In this document: piece after piece, positions 9,337-18,251 of the stretch
How the letters are laid out: every line of letters begins with the position of its first letter
Position numbering within the stretch: position 1 is the first letter of the stretch
Source: Opitutia bacterium
GTDB taxonomy: Bacteria > Verrucomicrobiota > Verrucomicrobiia > Opitutales > Opitutaceae
Length of the DNA stretch: 62,285 nt
Assembly: GCA_947461205.1 (NCBI GenBank)
Contig: CANHJG010000011.1
Location: forward strand, 1-62,285
Direction of reading: 5' to 3'
Program-made: the position numbers and the translations under genes
Notes under the pieces: model-generated
Told to the model about the DNA's origin: nothing
Database searches by the model: none
The model's input: the letters and a program-made list of their open reading frames with translations, nothing else

Positions 9337-11481
9337 TCAGGGCGGGGGCGGCGCGACCTCGACGACGACACGGCCGAGCGCGGCGCCCGTGAGGCGCGCC
9401 GGCGAGGCGTAGTCCTCGGTCACGGGCGTGTAGAGATCGCAGGTGAGGTCGAAGGTCTCATGGGTGACGAGCAGGAGCGTGCGGGGCGCGCGGGCGCGGG
9501 CCACCTCGCGGTCGTCGAGTGCGAGCACGATCGTCGCGCCGCCGTCGGGCTCGGGTGAAAATGAGACGCGCGCCGCGTGGGCCCCGGCCGCGAGGGGGGC
9601 GGGGGCCGTCAGCGCGGTGCGCTCGAGGCCGGCGTAGTTGTAGGCGAAACAGAGTGTGCCCTCGCGCAGGTAGAGCGACCAGCCGGCGAAGCGCCCGCCG
9701 AACGCCGCGATCGCGCCCTGCGCACCCGGGGCCGCGACCGTGAGGTCCGCGGTGAGTGTCCACGCGCGGCCGCGCAGGTCGGGTGCGACGCCTTTGTGTA
9801 GGCCGCTCAGGGGTGGCTCGTAAACGAGGTGGGCGGCGCGGCCGGGTGCGTCGGGAGGCAGCAGCATTTCGCGGGCGGCGCGGCGGTCGTCGAGCGGGAG
9901 CACGTGGTGGGCGGCGGCTTCGCGGTCCCAGAGGGCGAGCAGCTCGGCGAGTTTAGCCGGCTCGCGCGCCGCGAGGTCGCGCGTCTCGTTCGGATCGTTG
10001 GCGAGATCGTGGAGTTCCCAGCGGTCTTGCGCGAAGGGTTGGCCCGGCGGGTGAAACGCGACGGCTTTCCAGCCGTGGTGGTAGAGGGAGCGATGGCCGT
10101 AGATTTCGGTGTATTGCGTTTCGCGGCGCGAGGGCGCGGCGGCGTCGGACCACGAGTAGGCGAGACTCGTGCCGGCGAGCCCGGCGGGCAAGGGTGCGCC
10201 CGCGGCCTCGAGCACGGTGGGCATGAGGTCGACGACGTGATGGAACTGATGGCGGATGGCGCCGGCGTCGCGGATGCGCGCCGGCCAGCGGACGATGAGG
10301 GGGACGCGCGTGCCGCCCTCGTGGGCGGTGCCCTTGGTGAGCCGGAAGGGGGTGTTGCCCGCCATGGTCCAGCCGGTGGGGTAGGTCGGATAGCTGAGCG
10401 GGCTGGCGAGCGAGTCGAGCCGCGTGAGGCCGTCGGCGGCGCGGTCAAAGGTGCCGGTGGTGAAAAGCCGCACTTCGTTCCACATGCCGGCGGGCCCGCC
10501 CTCGGGGCTTGCGCCGTTGTCGGAGGCGACGATCACGAGCGTGTGGTCGAGCTGGCCGGTGCGTTCGAGGAAAGCGATCACGCGGCCCAGTTGCTCGTCC
10601 GCGTATTCGACGAAGGCGGCGAACGTCTCGTAGTAGCGCGCAAAGAGCCGGCGCTCGTCGGCCGGGAGATCGGCCCAGGCCGTCACGCCGGGGTTGCGCA
10701 GGGGGAGCGCGACCGGCGGCGGGATGAGGCCGAGACGTTTTTGGCGGGCGAGTGTTTCGTCGCGGGCGGCATCCCAGCCGGCGTCGAATTTTCCGCGCCA
10801 ACGCGCGAGGCGATCGGCGGCGACGTGGTGCGGGGCGTGGCCGGCCATCGGGGCGAGGTAGAGGAAGAACGGTTTCGTCGGCGCGGTGGTGCGGTGTTCG
10901 GCGAGGAACTGGATCGCGCGGTCCGCGAGCGCGGCCTCGCCGTGCTGGGTGGGCGGCAGCGCGAGGCGGGTGCGGTCGGCGAACAGCTCGGGCGCCCACG
11001 GGTTGGTCTCGCCCGACATGAAGCCGAAAAAATGGTCGAAGCCGCGGCCGGTGGGCCAGTGGCGGGAGGAGGCCCCGGTGTTCAGCTCGGTCATGGGCGT
11101 GAGGTGCCACTTGCCGACGGCGTAGGTGCCGTAGCCGGCGGCGCGGAGCTGGTCGGCGAGCGTGGGCACGGCCGGGTCGATGCCGCCGCGGCTGTTGCGC
11201 TCGCCGTTGGCAAACTCGGTGATGGTCGCCATGCCGACGGCGTGGGGATTGCGGCCGGTGAGCAGCGCGGCGCGCGTGGGCGAGCAGACGGGCGCGACGT
11301 GGAAACTCGAGTAGCGGAGGCCCTCTGCGGCGAGGCGGTCGACCGTGGGCGTGGCGAGCGGCCCGCCGTAGCAGCCGAACTGGGCGAAGCCGATATCGTC
11401 CCAGAGCACCACGAGGACGTTCGGGGCGGCGGCGGGCAATCGCGCCGCGAAAAGGACGAAGACAAGAAGCAGCCGGCGCAT
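9337..11481 (-). CDS. Arylsulfatase-type sulfatase, secreted
   Basis: The protein has about 714 residues. The ATG at 11481 begins a short signal peptide (MRRLLLVFVLFAARLPAAA); the frame continues upstream to 11523 but adds only Pro/Arg-rich sequence. 'LVVLWDDIGF' supplies the N-terminal metal-binding Asp pair, and 'VCSPTRAALLTGR' carries the C-x-P-x-R signature whose Cys (about residue 66) is converted to formylglycine by a maturation enzyme. 'GKWHLTP' and 'VIVASDNGASPEGG' are further sulfatase core motifs. The last roughly 150 residues form a separate jelly-roll-like domain (LYLREGTLCFAYNY), the layout of the longer alkyl/arylsulfatase subgroup. It would remove sulfate esters from glycans or aromatics in the periplasm. 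It lies downstream of the 1022-residue receptor. Confidence 0.93.
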   Translation of the reverse strand: MRRLLLVFVLFAARLPAAAPNVLVVLWDDIGFAQFGCYGGPLATPTVDRLAAEGLRYSSFHVAPVCSPTRAALLTGRNPHAVGMATITEFANGERNSRGGIDPAVPTLADQLRAAGYGTYAVGKWHLTPMTELNTGASSRHWPTGRGFDHFFGFMSGETNPWAPELFADRTRLALPPTQHGEAALADRAIQFLAEHRTTAPTKPFFLYLAPMAGHAPHHVAADRLARWRGKFDAGWDAARDETLARQKRLGLIPPPVALPLRNPGVTAWADLPADERRLFARYYETFAAFVEYADEQLGRVIAFLERTGQLDHTLVIVASDNGASPEGGPAGMWNEVRLFTTGTFDRAADGLTRLDSLASPLSYPTYPTGWTMAGNTPFRLTKGTAHEGGTRVPLIVRWPARIRDAGAIRHQFHHVVDLMPTVLEAAGAPLPAGLAGTSLAYSWSDAAAPSRRETQYTEIYGHRSLYHHGWKAVAFHPPGQPFAQDRWELHDLANDPNETRDLAAREPAKLAELLALWDREAAAHHVLPLDDRRAAREMLLPPDAPGRAAHLVYEPPLSGLHKGVAPDLRGRAWTLTADLTVAAPGAQGAIAAFGGRFAGWSLYLREGTLCFAYNYAGLERTALTAPAPLAAGAHAARVSFSPEPDGGATIVLALDDREVARARAPRTLLLVTHETFDLTCDLYTPVTEDYASPARLTGAALGRVVVEVAPPPP

Positions 11482-11765
11482 GGGAGGAGGCGGGGAGTGT
11501 CGCGGCGCGCGCGGTCGAATCAACGCGAATCCCTCCGCCGGCTGGCCGCCCGCGGGCCGCGGCCGGATACGGGCGCGGTGGGGCCGGCTCGGCCGCTGAC
11601 GAAGCCCGCGGTGGACGGGCGGTGGCGCGGCGGGTCCCTCACGGCCGCGTGATCGGCGAACGGACGGGCGCTCAGGCGCAGGCGTCGGCGGGAAAGAGCG
11701 GGCGGTTGGCCGGAAGGCGGGGTGGCTGTGGGTGGCAACGGGGGCGAGGAAAATGCGCTCGCCGC

Positions 11766-14700
11766 TCAGTACGAATATGTCGTCGTCAACCGGATGTCCC
11801 GCGGCTGCACGAGGTCGTAGCGCGTGTAGGCCGGGCCGCGGCCACCGGGTAAATTGAAGCCGTCGGGGGAGGTGGCGGAGAAGGCGAGGCGCGAGGGGAT
11901 GATAGCCGTGCGGTCGAGGAGATTGTTGACGTTGACTTGGAAGCGGACGCGCCCGGCGAGGCCGCGAAATGTTCGGGTATAGCCCAGCATCAGATCGGCG
12001 GCGGTGATGACCCGGCCGGTGATTTCCTCACCCTTGGAATTCTCGCCGATAACGTTCGCGCTGCGCCAGCGCCAGCCGCCGCCGATGGTGAAGCCCGCGA
12101 AGCGCCCGCCGCGGATATCGTAGGCGGTGAAGAGGCTGATCTTGTGCGGGCGCACGCCCCAGCTTTTCAATTGCGACTCGCGCTCGTCGTTGAACGCAGC
12201 GGTGAGATCGTAAATTTCCTGCGCCACGGTGGCACCCGTGGACGTGGTCAACGTCGAGGGATTCGCCGCGGTGGCCGCGCGGCCGAGTTCGAGCCACTTC
12301 GCGACCGCTCCGCCCGTTTCATAGGCGGCCGGATCGATTACGTAGCGGCCGGTGGCGTCCTGCGAAACGCCTTGTTTGAGCAGCACGGGATCCGCGCGCT
12401 TGAGGCCGTAGAAGAGGACCGCTTCCGGGGCCATTTCAGTGCGGCCGGACGTGGTGTAGGAGTAGTTGGCGACGAGGCGCCAGTGGCGTGTCAGGTTAGC
12501 TGTGATCCGCGCCTCGTAGCCCTTGGTGTCGAAGTCCGAGGCGACGGACGACGCGGGCGGGGTGTATTTGGAGCGAACGGGCGCCCACTCGGTGGTGCTG
12601 AACGGGCGGCCCGCGCCCACGAGCACGGTGCCAAAGGCGTCCATCACGCGGGTGTTCGCCCCCGTGAGGGTCGGCGTAAACGGCGCCGTCACGCGGCCGA
12701 TTTCGCTGCCGGTGAAATAGACCACGCGCGCGTTCAGCCGGCTCTGGAGCAGATCGAAGCCGAGGCCAAAATCCTGGCCGCGACCTTTTGAAAGAGGCGC
12801 GAGATTGCCGTCGGGGAACACGGTGCGCGCGAGCGGCGGAATGCCGACGTTGGAGGATTTATTGCCGATCACGGAGAGCCACTCAAACGGGTGATAAACG
12901 ACACCGGCGGTGCGCGTTTGGCCGACCATGTTGTTCACTTTTCCCTTCGAGACATCGAGATCGACGACGTCGCCCATGATGGGATCGTTGAGGTAGCCGA
13001 GCTGGGTGTTTTTGACGCGGTCGTCGCGATAGCCGAAGGTCGTGACGAGTTTGCCGTCGAAGAAAAAGCTCTGCGACGCGATCATCTTGGAATCCATTTT
13101 TTGCACCATGCCACCGTTGTCGGCTCCGCCGGCGGCGACGTTGGCGTAGGCGGTCGTGAAGGCGCGCCCGCCGATGTTGATCGTCGATGGCAGGGAGCGC
13201 CAGTCGCCCGCGCGATAGGTTCCGGTGCTGCCCTCGGTGAGATAATTTCGCACGTTGATGCGATTGTTCGCGTTGGACGGATCGGTGCTGAACGGGCGGC
13301 CGGCGAGCACGAGCCACGAGTTGGCGCGGCGGTCGTTGAGGTCGGTGCGGGCGACGGAGGCGGCGAGGCGATGGCGGCCGAACCATTTCCATTTTGGCTC
13401 CAGCGCGTAGGACGCGGAGAGGCGCGACTCGCGGCTGTCGCCGTAGTGGATGTCGCGCGTCCACGTGCCGTCGAAATACATGCGGCCGACGTAGGGGTTG
13501 GCCGGGCCGCCGACGCCGAGCGTGCGGTTGGCCTCGCCGCGCAACGTGGGCGTGTTGCCATTCATCACGTTCACGACGGCACGCGTTTCCTGGTAGTTGT
13601 GCGCGAGATTAAAGATCACGTTGCGCGTCGGCTGCCAGTCCGCGGTGAACGTGTAGTTGTGGAGATTTTGGTCGCGAAACATGCCGGGGCCGACGGCATT
13701 GCCGTTGAGCGGATAGAATTTCGGGTCGTGGATGCGGAGTACGGGCGCGGTGATGCCGCGCGTGCCGTCGGGGGCGCGGACGGCGGCGGTGTTGTAGCTG
13801 CCGGTCAAGAAAGTGCCGATGGCGTCGAAGAGCGTGTGATCGTTTTCAATGAAGACGTAGCGGTGAGTCGTGCCGCCGACGGCGCCATCGCGACCGACCA
13901 CGCCGACCGCTTGTTGCGCGGCGGTGGGCACGGTGTTGTTGGGTACGAAGGAGACGGCGCTCACGCCGAATGCCTCGCGGTTGTCATACCACGCGAGGAC
14001 TTGCTCGGCGTCGCTGAAGGAGCGGACGATGGCGTTGATGTCGCGGCCGACCTCGCCCATCGCGGTGAGCGTGACGGAGCGGAGCGGGCGCCACGTGACC
14101 GAGCCGAAAACGCGGCGCTTGTCCTGAAAATCAAAGGCGCGCCAGCCGCCGTTTTCTTGATGGAGGGCGGCGACGGAGACCGCGAGTCGGTTTTTCACGA
14201 GCACGCGGTTGGCGTCGACTTCGAGCCGTTGGCGGGACCAAGAGCCGAGGCCGTAACGGATGGCGGCGGTGTGGCGGTGGGTCTCGGCGATCTTGGAGGA
14301 TTGGTTCAGCAGACCGCCGGGCGCCCCAATGCCGAAGAGAATGCTGTTGGGGCCGCGGGCGTCCTCGAAGCGACCCACGCGATAGGGATCCATGGGTGTG
14401 ATACTCGTGAAGTAGTCCATGCCGATGCTGGCGAGGAGGCCGCGAATCTGGATGCCGGCGAAGAGGGCGTGCCCGCCGATGATGCGGTTCTGCTCGGAGG
14501 ACGCGCCCTGCGAATTGGTGTCCATCTCGGAGTTCACGGAAAACTCGAGGAGGTGGGCGATGTCCGTGATTGCGAGGTCGTCGAGAAATTCCTTCGTGAA
14601 CACCGAGACCGAGCTGGCGGTGTCGCGCAGCTTGGTGTTGAGGCGGCTGCCGGCGAGGGTGTTTTCGGCGGCGTAGCCGAGGTCGTTGTGGGTATTGACG

Positions 14701-14834
14701 GTGAACGGGCTGAGCTCGACCACATCGGAGGCGGCCTCAGGTTTTGATGGGGCCGCGGGTGCGACCGATTGGGCCAAGAGCGAGGAGGGCAACAGGAAGG
14801 CGGCCACGAAGGCAGAGTGGAATTTTGCGGGCAT
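11766..14834 (-). CDS. TonB-dependent receptor (Opitutaceae type)
   Basis: The protein has about 1022 residues from the ATG at 14834, which starts a signal peptide (MPAKFHSAFVAAFLLPSSLL); a longer frame from 14891 places 19 polar residues in front and is less likely. 'VVELSPFTVNTHNDLGYAAE', then 'TLAGSRLNTKLRDTASSVSV', mark the beginning of the plug. The barrel ends 'RLTTTYSY' with a terminal aromatic residue. It is transcribed away from the receptor at 15026 and towards the sulfatase at 11481, 284 bases downstream. The combination receptor-sulfatase-DUF1080 resembles a small polysaccharide-uptake operon for a sulfated ligand; that ligand is not identifiable. Confidence 0.94.
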   Translation of the reverse strand: MPAKFHSAFVAAFLLPSSLLAQSVAPAAPSKPEAASDVVELSPFTVNTHNDLGYAAENTLAGSRLNTKLRDTASSVSVFTKEFLDDLAITDIAHLLEFSVNSEMDTNSQGASSEQNRIIGGHALFAGIQIRGLLASIGMDYFTSITPMDPYRVGRFEDARGPNSILFGIGAPGGLLNQSSKIAETHRHTAAIRYGLGSWSRQRLEVDANRVLVKNRLAVSVAALHQENGGWRAFDFQDKRRVFGSVTWRPLRSVTLTAMGEVGRDINAIVRSFSDAEQVLAWYDNREAFGVSAVSFVPNNTVPTAAQQAVGVVGRDGAVGGTTHRYVFIENDHTLFDAIGTFLTGSYNTAAVRAPDGTRGITAPVLRIHDPKFYPLNGNAVGPGMFRDQNLHNYTFTADWQPTRNVIFNLAHNYQETRAVVNVMNGNTPTLRGEANRTLGVGGPANPYVGRMYFDGTWTRDIHYGDSRESRLSASYALEPKWKWFGRHRLAASVARTDLNDRRANSWLVLAGRPFSTDPSNANNRINVRNYLTEGSTGTYRAGDWRSLPSTINIGGRAFTTAYANVAAGGADNGGMVQKMDSKMIASQSFFFDGKLVTTFGYRDDRVKNTQLGYLNDPIMGDVVDLDVSKGKVNNMVGQTRTAGVVYHPFEWLSVIGNKSSNVGIPPLARTVFPDGNLAPLSKGRGQDFGLGFDLLQSRLNARVVYFTGSEIGRVTAPFTPTLTGANTRVMDAFGTVLVGAGRPFSTTEWAPVRSKYTPPASSVASDFDTKGYEARITANLTRHWRLVANYSYTTSGRTEMAPEAVLFYGLKRADPVLLKQGVSQDATGRYVIDPAAYETGGAVAKWLELGRAATAANPSTLTTSTGATVAQEIYDLTAAFNDERESQLKSWGVRPHKISLFTAYDIRGGRFAGFTIGGGWRWRSANVIGENSKGEEITGRVITAADLMLGYTRTFRGLAGRVRFQVNVNNLLDRTAIIPSRLAFSATSPDGFNLPGGRGPAYTRYDLVQPRDIRLTTTYSY

Positions 14835-15025
14835 ACGTCGCGGGGTGGAGTGGGGCACGGAGGGATTTGCTCCGAGAGGGGACTGGGTCACGGTGGACGA
14901 TCATCGCGCAGCGTCAATCGTGCGAACGCGGTCCGTCGTCCGCGCAAATGCGGCCAGGTAACCAACCGGTGTCATCCGTTGGATTAGGGGTGGCGCCCGG
15001 GGGCGGAAGCGTTGAACTGGGCGAG
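14835..15025. promoter_or_regulatory. Divergent promoter region between two TonB receptors
   Basis: 191 bases separate two divergently transcribed receptors of different subfamilies. Both promoters are expected here. No regulator gene sits next to them, so control must come from elsewhere. No operator-like dyad stands out. Confidence 0.4.
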
Positions 15026-18000
15026 ATGAACCCCTCCTGTTTAATTTTAAAATCAAGGGTTGGTCGCGCCGCGCGGACCGCATTTTTCGGCTGCTGTGCG
15101 GCGGTGCTGGTGGCTCCGCCGAACTTCGCGGCGGAGGTGACAATGAGCGTGGCCACCGCGGTTACGGGGCGCGTGAAGAGTGCGGAGAGCGGTTCCTATC
15201 TGCGCAACGCCCGCGTGGCGGTCGAGGGAACGACGATCGAGACGCTGACGAACGAGACGGGAGAATTTCTTTTGGCGGGTTTGCCGGCCGGGAGCCGCCG
15301 CCTGCGCGTGAGCTACACGGGCATGACACCGGCGTCCGTGAGTATGGCCGGCGGCGGCCCGATCGAGGTCGCGCTCCAAAGTTATGGGCAAAAGGCGCGG
15401 ACGGAAGGGGAACCCGTGAAGCTCGATGCGTTTCGGGTCAGCACGGCCCGCGAGCTGAGTGCGGCGGAGATGGCGATCAACGAAAAGCGCATCGCGCGAA
15501 ACATCAAAGACGTGATCGCGACCGATGCGTTTGGCACGCTCGCGCAGGACAACCTCGGCGATTTTCTGCAGTATCTCCCCGGCGTCGAAGTTGAGGGCGA
15601 CGGCACGGCGCCGCTCACCGTGGGACTGCGCGGCATGCCGGCGGAATACACGAATATTGAGATGGACGGCGCGGGGCTGAGTGTGCCGCAGACGGGCGGC
15701 TCGACGCGCGTTACGGCGCTGCGCGGCGTGACGATGTCGAACGTCGACCGCATCGAAGTGACGAAAGGGCCGACGCCGGATACCGGGGCGGACAGCATCG
15801 GCGGACGCATCAATATGATCCCACGCTCGGCGTTTGAGCGGAGCAAACCGGAGTTTCGCTACCGCACGTTTGTGCTGATGAACTCGGATTTTCTCACGTT
15901 GCAGAAAACGCCCGGTGGCAAGGAAGGCGGCGACGGCAAATCCTACAAGTGGTTTCCCGATTTCGAGGTCAGCTCGGTGAATCCGGTGAACAAGCGGTTC
16001 GGCTATTCGATCAACGCCTCGCGCAACGATTTCTTCAGCTCGGCGCGCCTGCTCCAGCGCACCTTCAGCACGACCAACACGTCGGCCACGGCGCCCTACC
16101 TAACGTCGATCAATGCGCAGGCGGGCCACTCGTTTTCGCGGCGCAGCGCGCTCGGCGCGAAATTCGATTTCCGCATCGCGGCGAACGACACGCTCTCATT
16201 GGCCGTGAATTTTAACCGCTACTGGGTCGATTTCGGCAACAACCAGATGACCTACGGCACGGGCACGCTGCTCGCGCCGACGGCGACGGGACGTAACGCG
16301 ACGACCGGTGATTTTGGGCTGGCATTTACGCAGGGACGGCCGGGGCAGGGCTCGGTGACGCAGCTCGTGACGCAGAACGCCTACCAGACCACGCAGACCT
16401 GGCAGGGTCAGATGACGTATCGGCATCGCGGACCGTTGTGGGACCTCGAGTCAACGGTGGCGAAGAGCAAGACGGTGCTAACCTACCGGCTCGATTCTTA
16501 CGGGCAGATCGGCCAGGGCCGGCTCGGACTCACGGGTGTCACGGTGCGGTTCGATGACATTCCCGAGGACGGCACGGCGGGGCGCATCACGGTGACGAAC
16601 GCGACTGGCGCGCCGGTCGACCCGACGCAGCTCGCGAATCTCGGGGCCTACACGACGCCGGTGGTGGCGACGCGCGACATCAAAAACAATTTCAGCAACG
16701 CGAAGTTCGACGCGACGCGGAAGTTTCGTCCGGAGACGTTTTCGTGGTTGGTGAAGACAGGCGGGCTCTTCAAACAGGCGTCGAAGGATCGCGCGCAACC
16801 GCAGAACCTACGTACGTACGCGGGGCCGGCGTTCACTGCGCTGCCCGCGGGCACGTTGACCGATCCGGATTTCAACCTCCAAGGGCCGCAGGGGATGTTC
16901 AAGACACAGCAGTGGCTGAGCATGAAGCGCGGCTACGATCTCTACCAGGCGAACCCCGGCTACGCCACGACGTCGCCGGCCAACGACTACATTGCCTGGG
17001 CCGCGAGCCTCGAGGAATCCTCGGAGGCGATCTACGCCGGCTACTTGATGGCCGACGCCTCGTTCTGGCAGAACCGGCTGCGGCTCTCGGGCGGCGCGCG
17101 CTACGAGCAGACGAAGGTGATCGCGCGCGGTACGCTGACAAATCTCCAGCTGCAGTTTCGCCGCGACGCGGCGGGCAATTTCATCGACGGCAATCCGGCG
17201 CTCGCGGGCGTGCAGACGGTGCCGATCACGACCGACCCACTCGAAGTGGCGAAGCTCACGCGCCTGCCGTTGGCGAATCTCGTCGATACGAGTTACGGGG
17301 ACCTCTACCCGAGCGTGAATGCGACGGTTTCGTTGCGGGAGAATCTGCTGCTGCGTCTCGGCTACGCCCACACGATCGGCCGGCCCACGCTCGCGCAGCT
17401 CATCCCGACGACGAGCGTGACGGAGGTGTTGTCGCCCTTGGAAAACGCGACGGGGTCCGGTCTTGGCACGATCAGCACGAGCAATCCGACGCTGAAGCCG
17501 TGGACCGGGCGCAACAACGACGTCGCGCTCGAATATTACACCCGTGCGGGCGGTCTGTTCTCCGTGAGTGTCTACCGCCGCGATGTGAAAAATTTCATCT
17601 CGACGGTCAATACGATCGCGACGCGGGGACTGCTCGACGAGTTGGGGCTCTCCGACGAATACGAAGGGTATTTGCTGCAGCATCCGGAAAACACCACCGG
17701 CCAGGTGCGGCAGACGGGGGTTGAACTGTCCGGGCGGCAGCGCCTGCGGCCGTGGCTCTCGGTGTTTGCGAACTACTCGCGTAACCGGACGACGGGCGTG
17801 CGCGCGGGCGATTTCGGCAATGCGCAGACGCGCCGGTTCAACGGCGGCGTGCAGTTCGCTTACCAGGCGCTGTCGATGTCGGCGAATTACAACTGGACGG
17901 GGGTGCGCCGCGGTGCGACGTCGACGATCGCGCCGGGGGCGTTTGTGTTCACGCGGCCGCGCGAGCTCGTGAACCTGAGCGCCGAGTATCTCGTGCGTCG

Positions 18001-18151
18001 CAACACGTCGGTGTATTTCACGATCAGCAATCTGCTGCGGCGGCCGGTGGTGAACGAGACGTATGGGGACGACACGCCGAGTTACGCCCGGCTGACGTCG
18101 GCGCGTTATGACGGCGCGCAGGTGCAGATCGGGTTGAAGGGCACGTTCTGA
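15026..18151 (+). CDS. TonB-dependent receptor with N-terminal carboxypeptidase-regulatory-like domain
   Basis: The protein has about 1041 residues from the ATG at 15026. A signal peptide (hydrophobic core about 17-36) is followed by a carboxypeptidase-D-regulatory-like beta-sandwich (about 45-125; 'VTGRVKSAESG', 'GEFLLAGLPAG'), then the plug with 'LGDFLQYLPGVEVEG', 'IEVTKGPTPDTGADSIGG' and 'INMIPRSAFE'. The last motif is characteristic of the TonB receptor group first noted in Caulobacter-like bacteria that is often linked to oligosaccharide uptake. The barrel ends in Phe (GLKGTF). It is divergent from the 11766-14834 receptor. The upstream frame from 14744 is only an open extension. Substrate is unknown, but sulfatase, sialidase-like and esterase genes lie on both sides. 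Confidence 0.95.
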   Translation: MNPSCLILKSRVGRAARTAFFGCCAAVLVAPPNFAAEVTMSVATAVTGRVKSAESGSYLRNARVAVEGTTIETLTNETGEFLLAGLPAGSRRLRVSYTGMTPASVSMAGGGPIEVALQSYGQKARTEGEPVKLDAFRVSTARELSAAEMAINEKRIARNIKDVIATDAFGTLAQDNLGDFLQYLPGVEVEGDGTAPLTVGLRGMPAEYTNIEMDGAGLSVPQTGGSTRVTALRGVTMSNVDRIEVTKGPTPDTGADSIGGRINMIPRSAFERSKPEFRYRTFVLMNSDFLTLQKTPGGKEGGDGKSYKWFPDFEVSSVNPVNKRFGYSINASRNDFFSSARLLQRTFSTTNTSATAPYLTSINAQAGHSFSRRSALGAKFDFRIAANDTLSLAVNFNRYWVDFGNNQMTYGTGTLLAPTATGRNATTGDFGLAFTQGRPGQGSVTQLVTQNAYQTTQTWQGQMTYRHRGPLWDLESTVAKSKTVLTYRLDSYGQIGQGRLGLTGVTVRFDDIPEDGTAGRITVTNATGAPVDPTQLANLGAYTTPVVATRDIKNNFSNAKFDATRKFRPETFSWLVKTGGLFKQASKDRAQPQNLRTYAGPAFTALPAGTLTDPDFNLQGPQGMFKTQQWLSMKRGYDLYQANPGYATTSPANDYIAWAASLEESSEAIYAGYLMADASFWQNRLRLSGGARYEQTKVIARGTLTNLQLQFRRDAAGNFIDGNPALAGVQTVPITTDPLEVAKLTRLPLANLVDTSYGDLYPSVNATVSLRENLLLRLGYAHTIGRPTLAQLIPTTSVTEVLSPLENATGSGLGTISTSNPTLKPWTGRNNDVALEYYTRAGGLFSVSVYRRDVKNFISTVNTIATRGLLDELGLSDEYEGYLLQHPENTTGQVRQTGVELSGRQRLRPWLSVFANYSRNRTTGVRAGDFGNAQTRRFNGGVQFAYQALSMSANYNWTGVRRGATSTIAPGAFVFTRPRELVNLSAEYLVRRNTSVYFTISNLLRRPVVNETYGDDTPSYARLTSARYDGAQVQIGLKGTF

Positions 18152-18251
18152 GCGGGGAAGGCGGGCGGGTTCACGGAAATCCACTCGCTCACGCTCGTAG
18201 CGACCGAACGGATGCACCGCCGGGGGCGGGCGGTTGGAAATCGCCCCTCCG

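Noticed and set aside
12891-14747. 618-codon plus-strand frame opposite the 1022-residue receptor
   Set aside because: Antisense shadow; no start context, no recognisable family, and opposite a clear TonB receptor.
18152-18251. Possible second REP-like element between convergent genes
   Set aside because: TAGCG-containing pieces in both orientations were noticed, but arms do not pair over a useful length and do not match the 2407-2471 palindrome.
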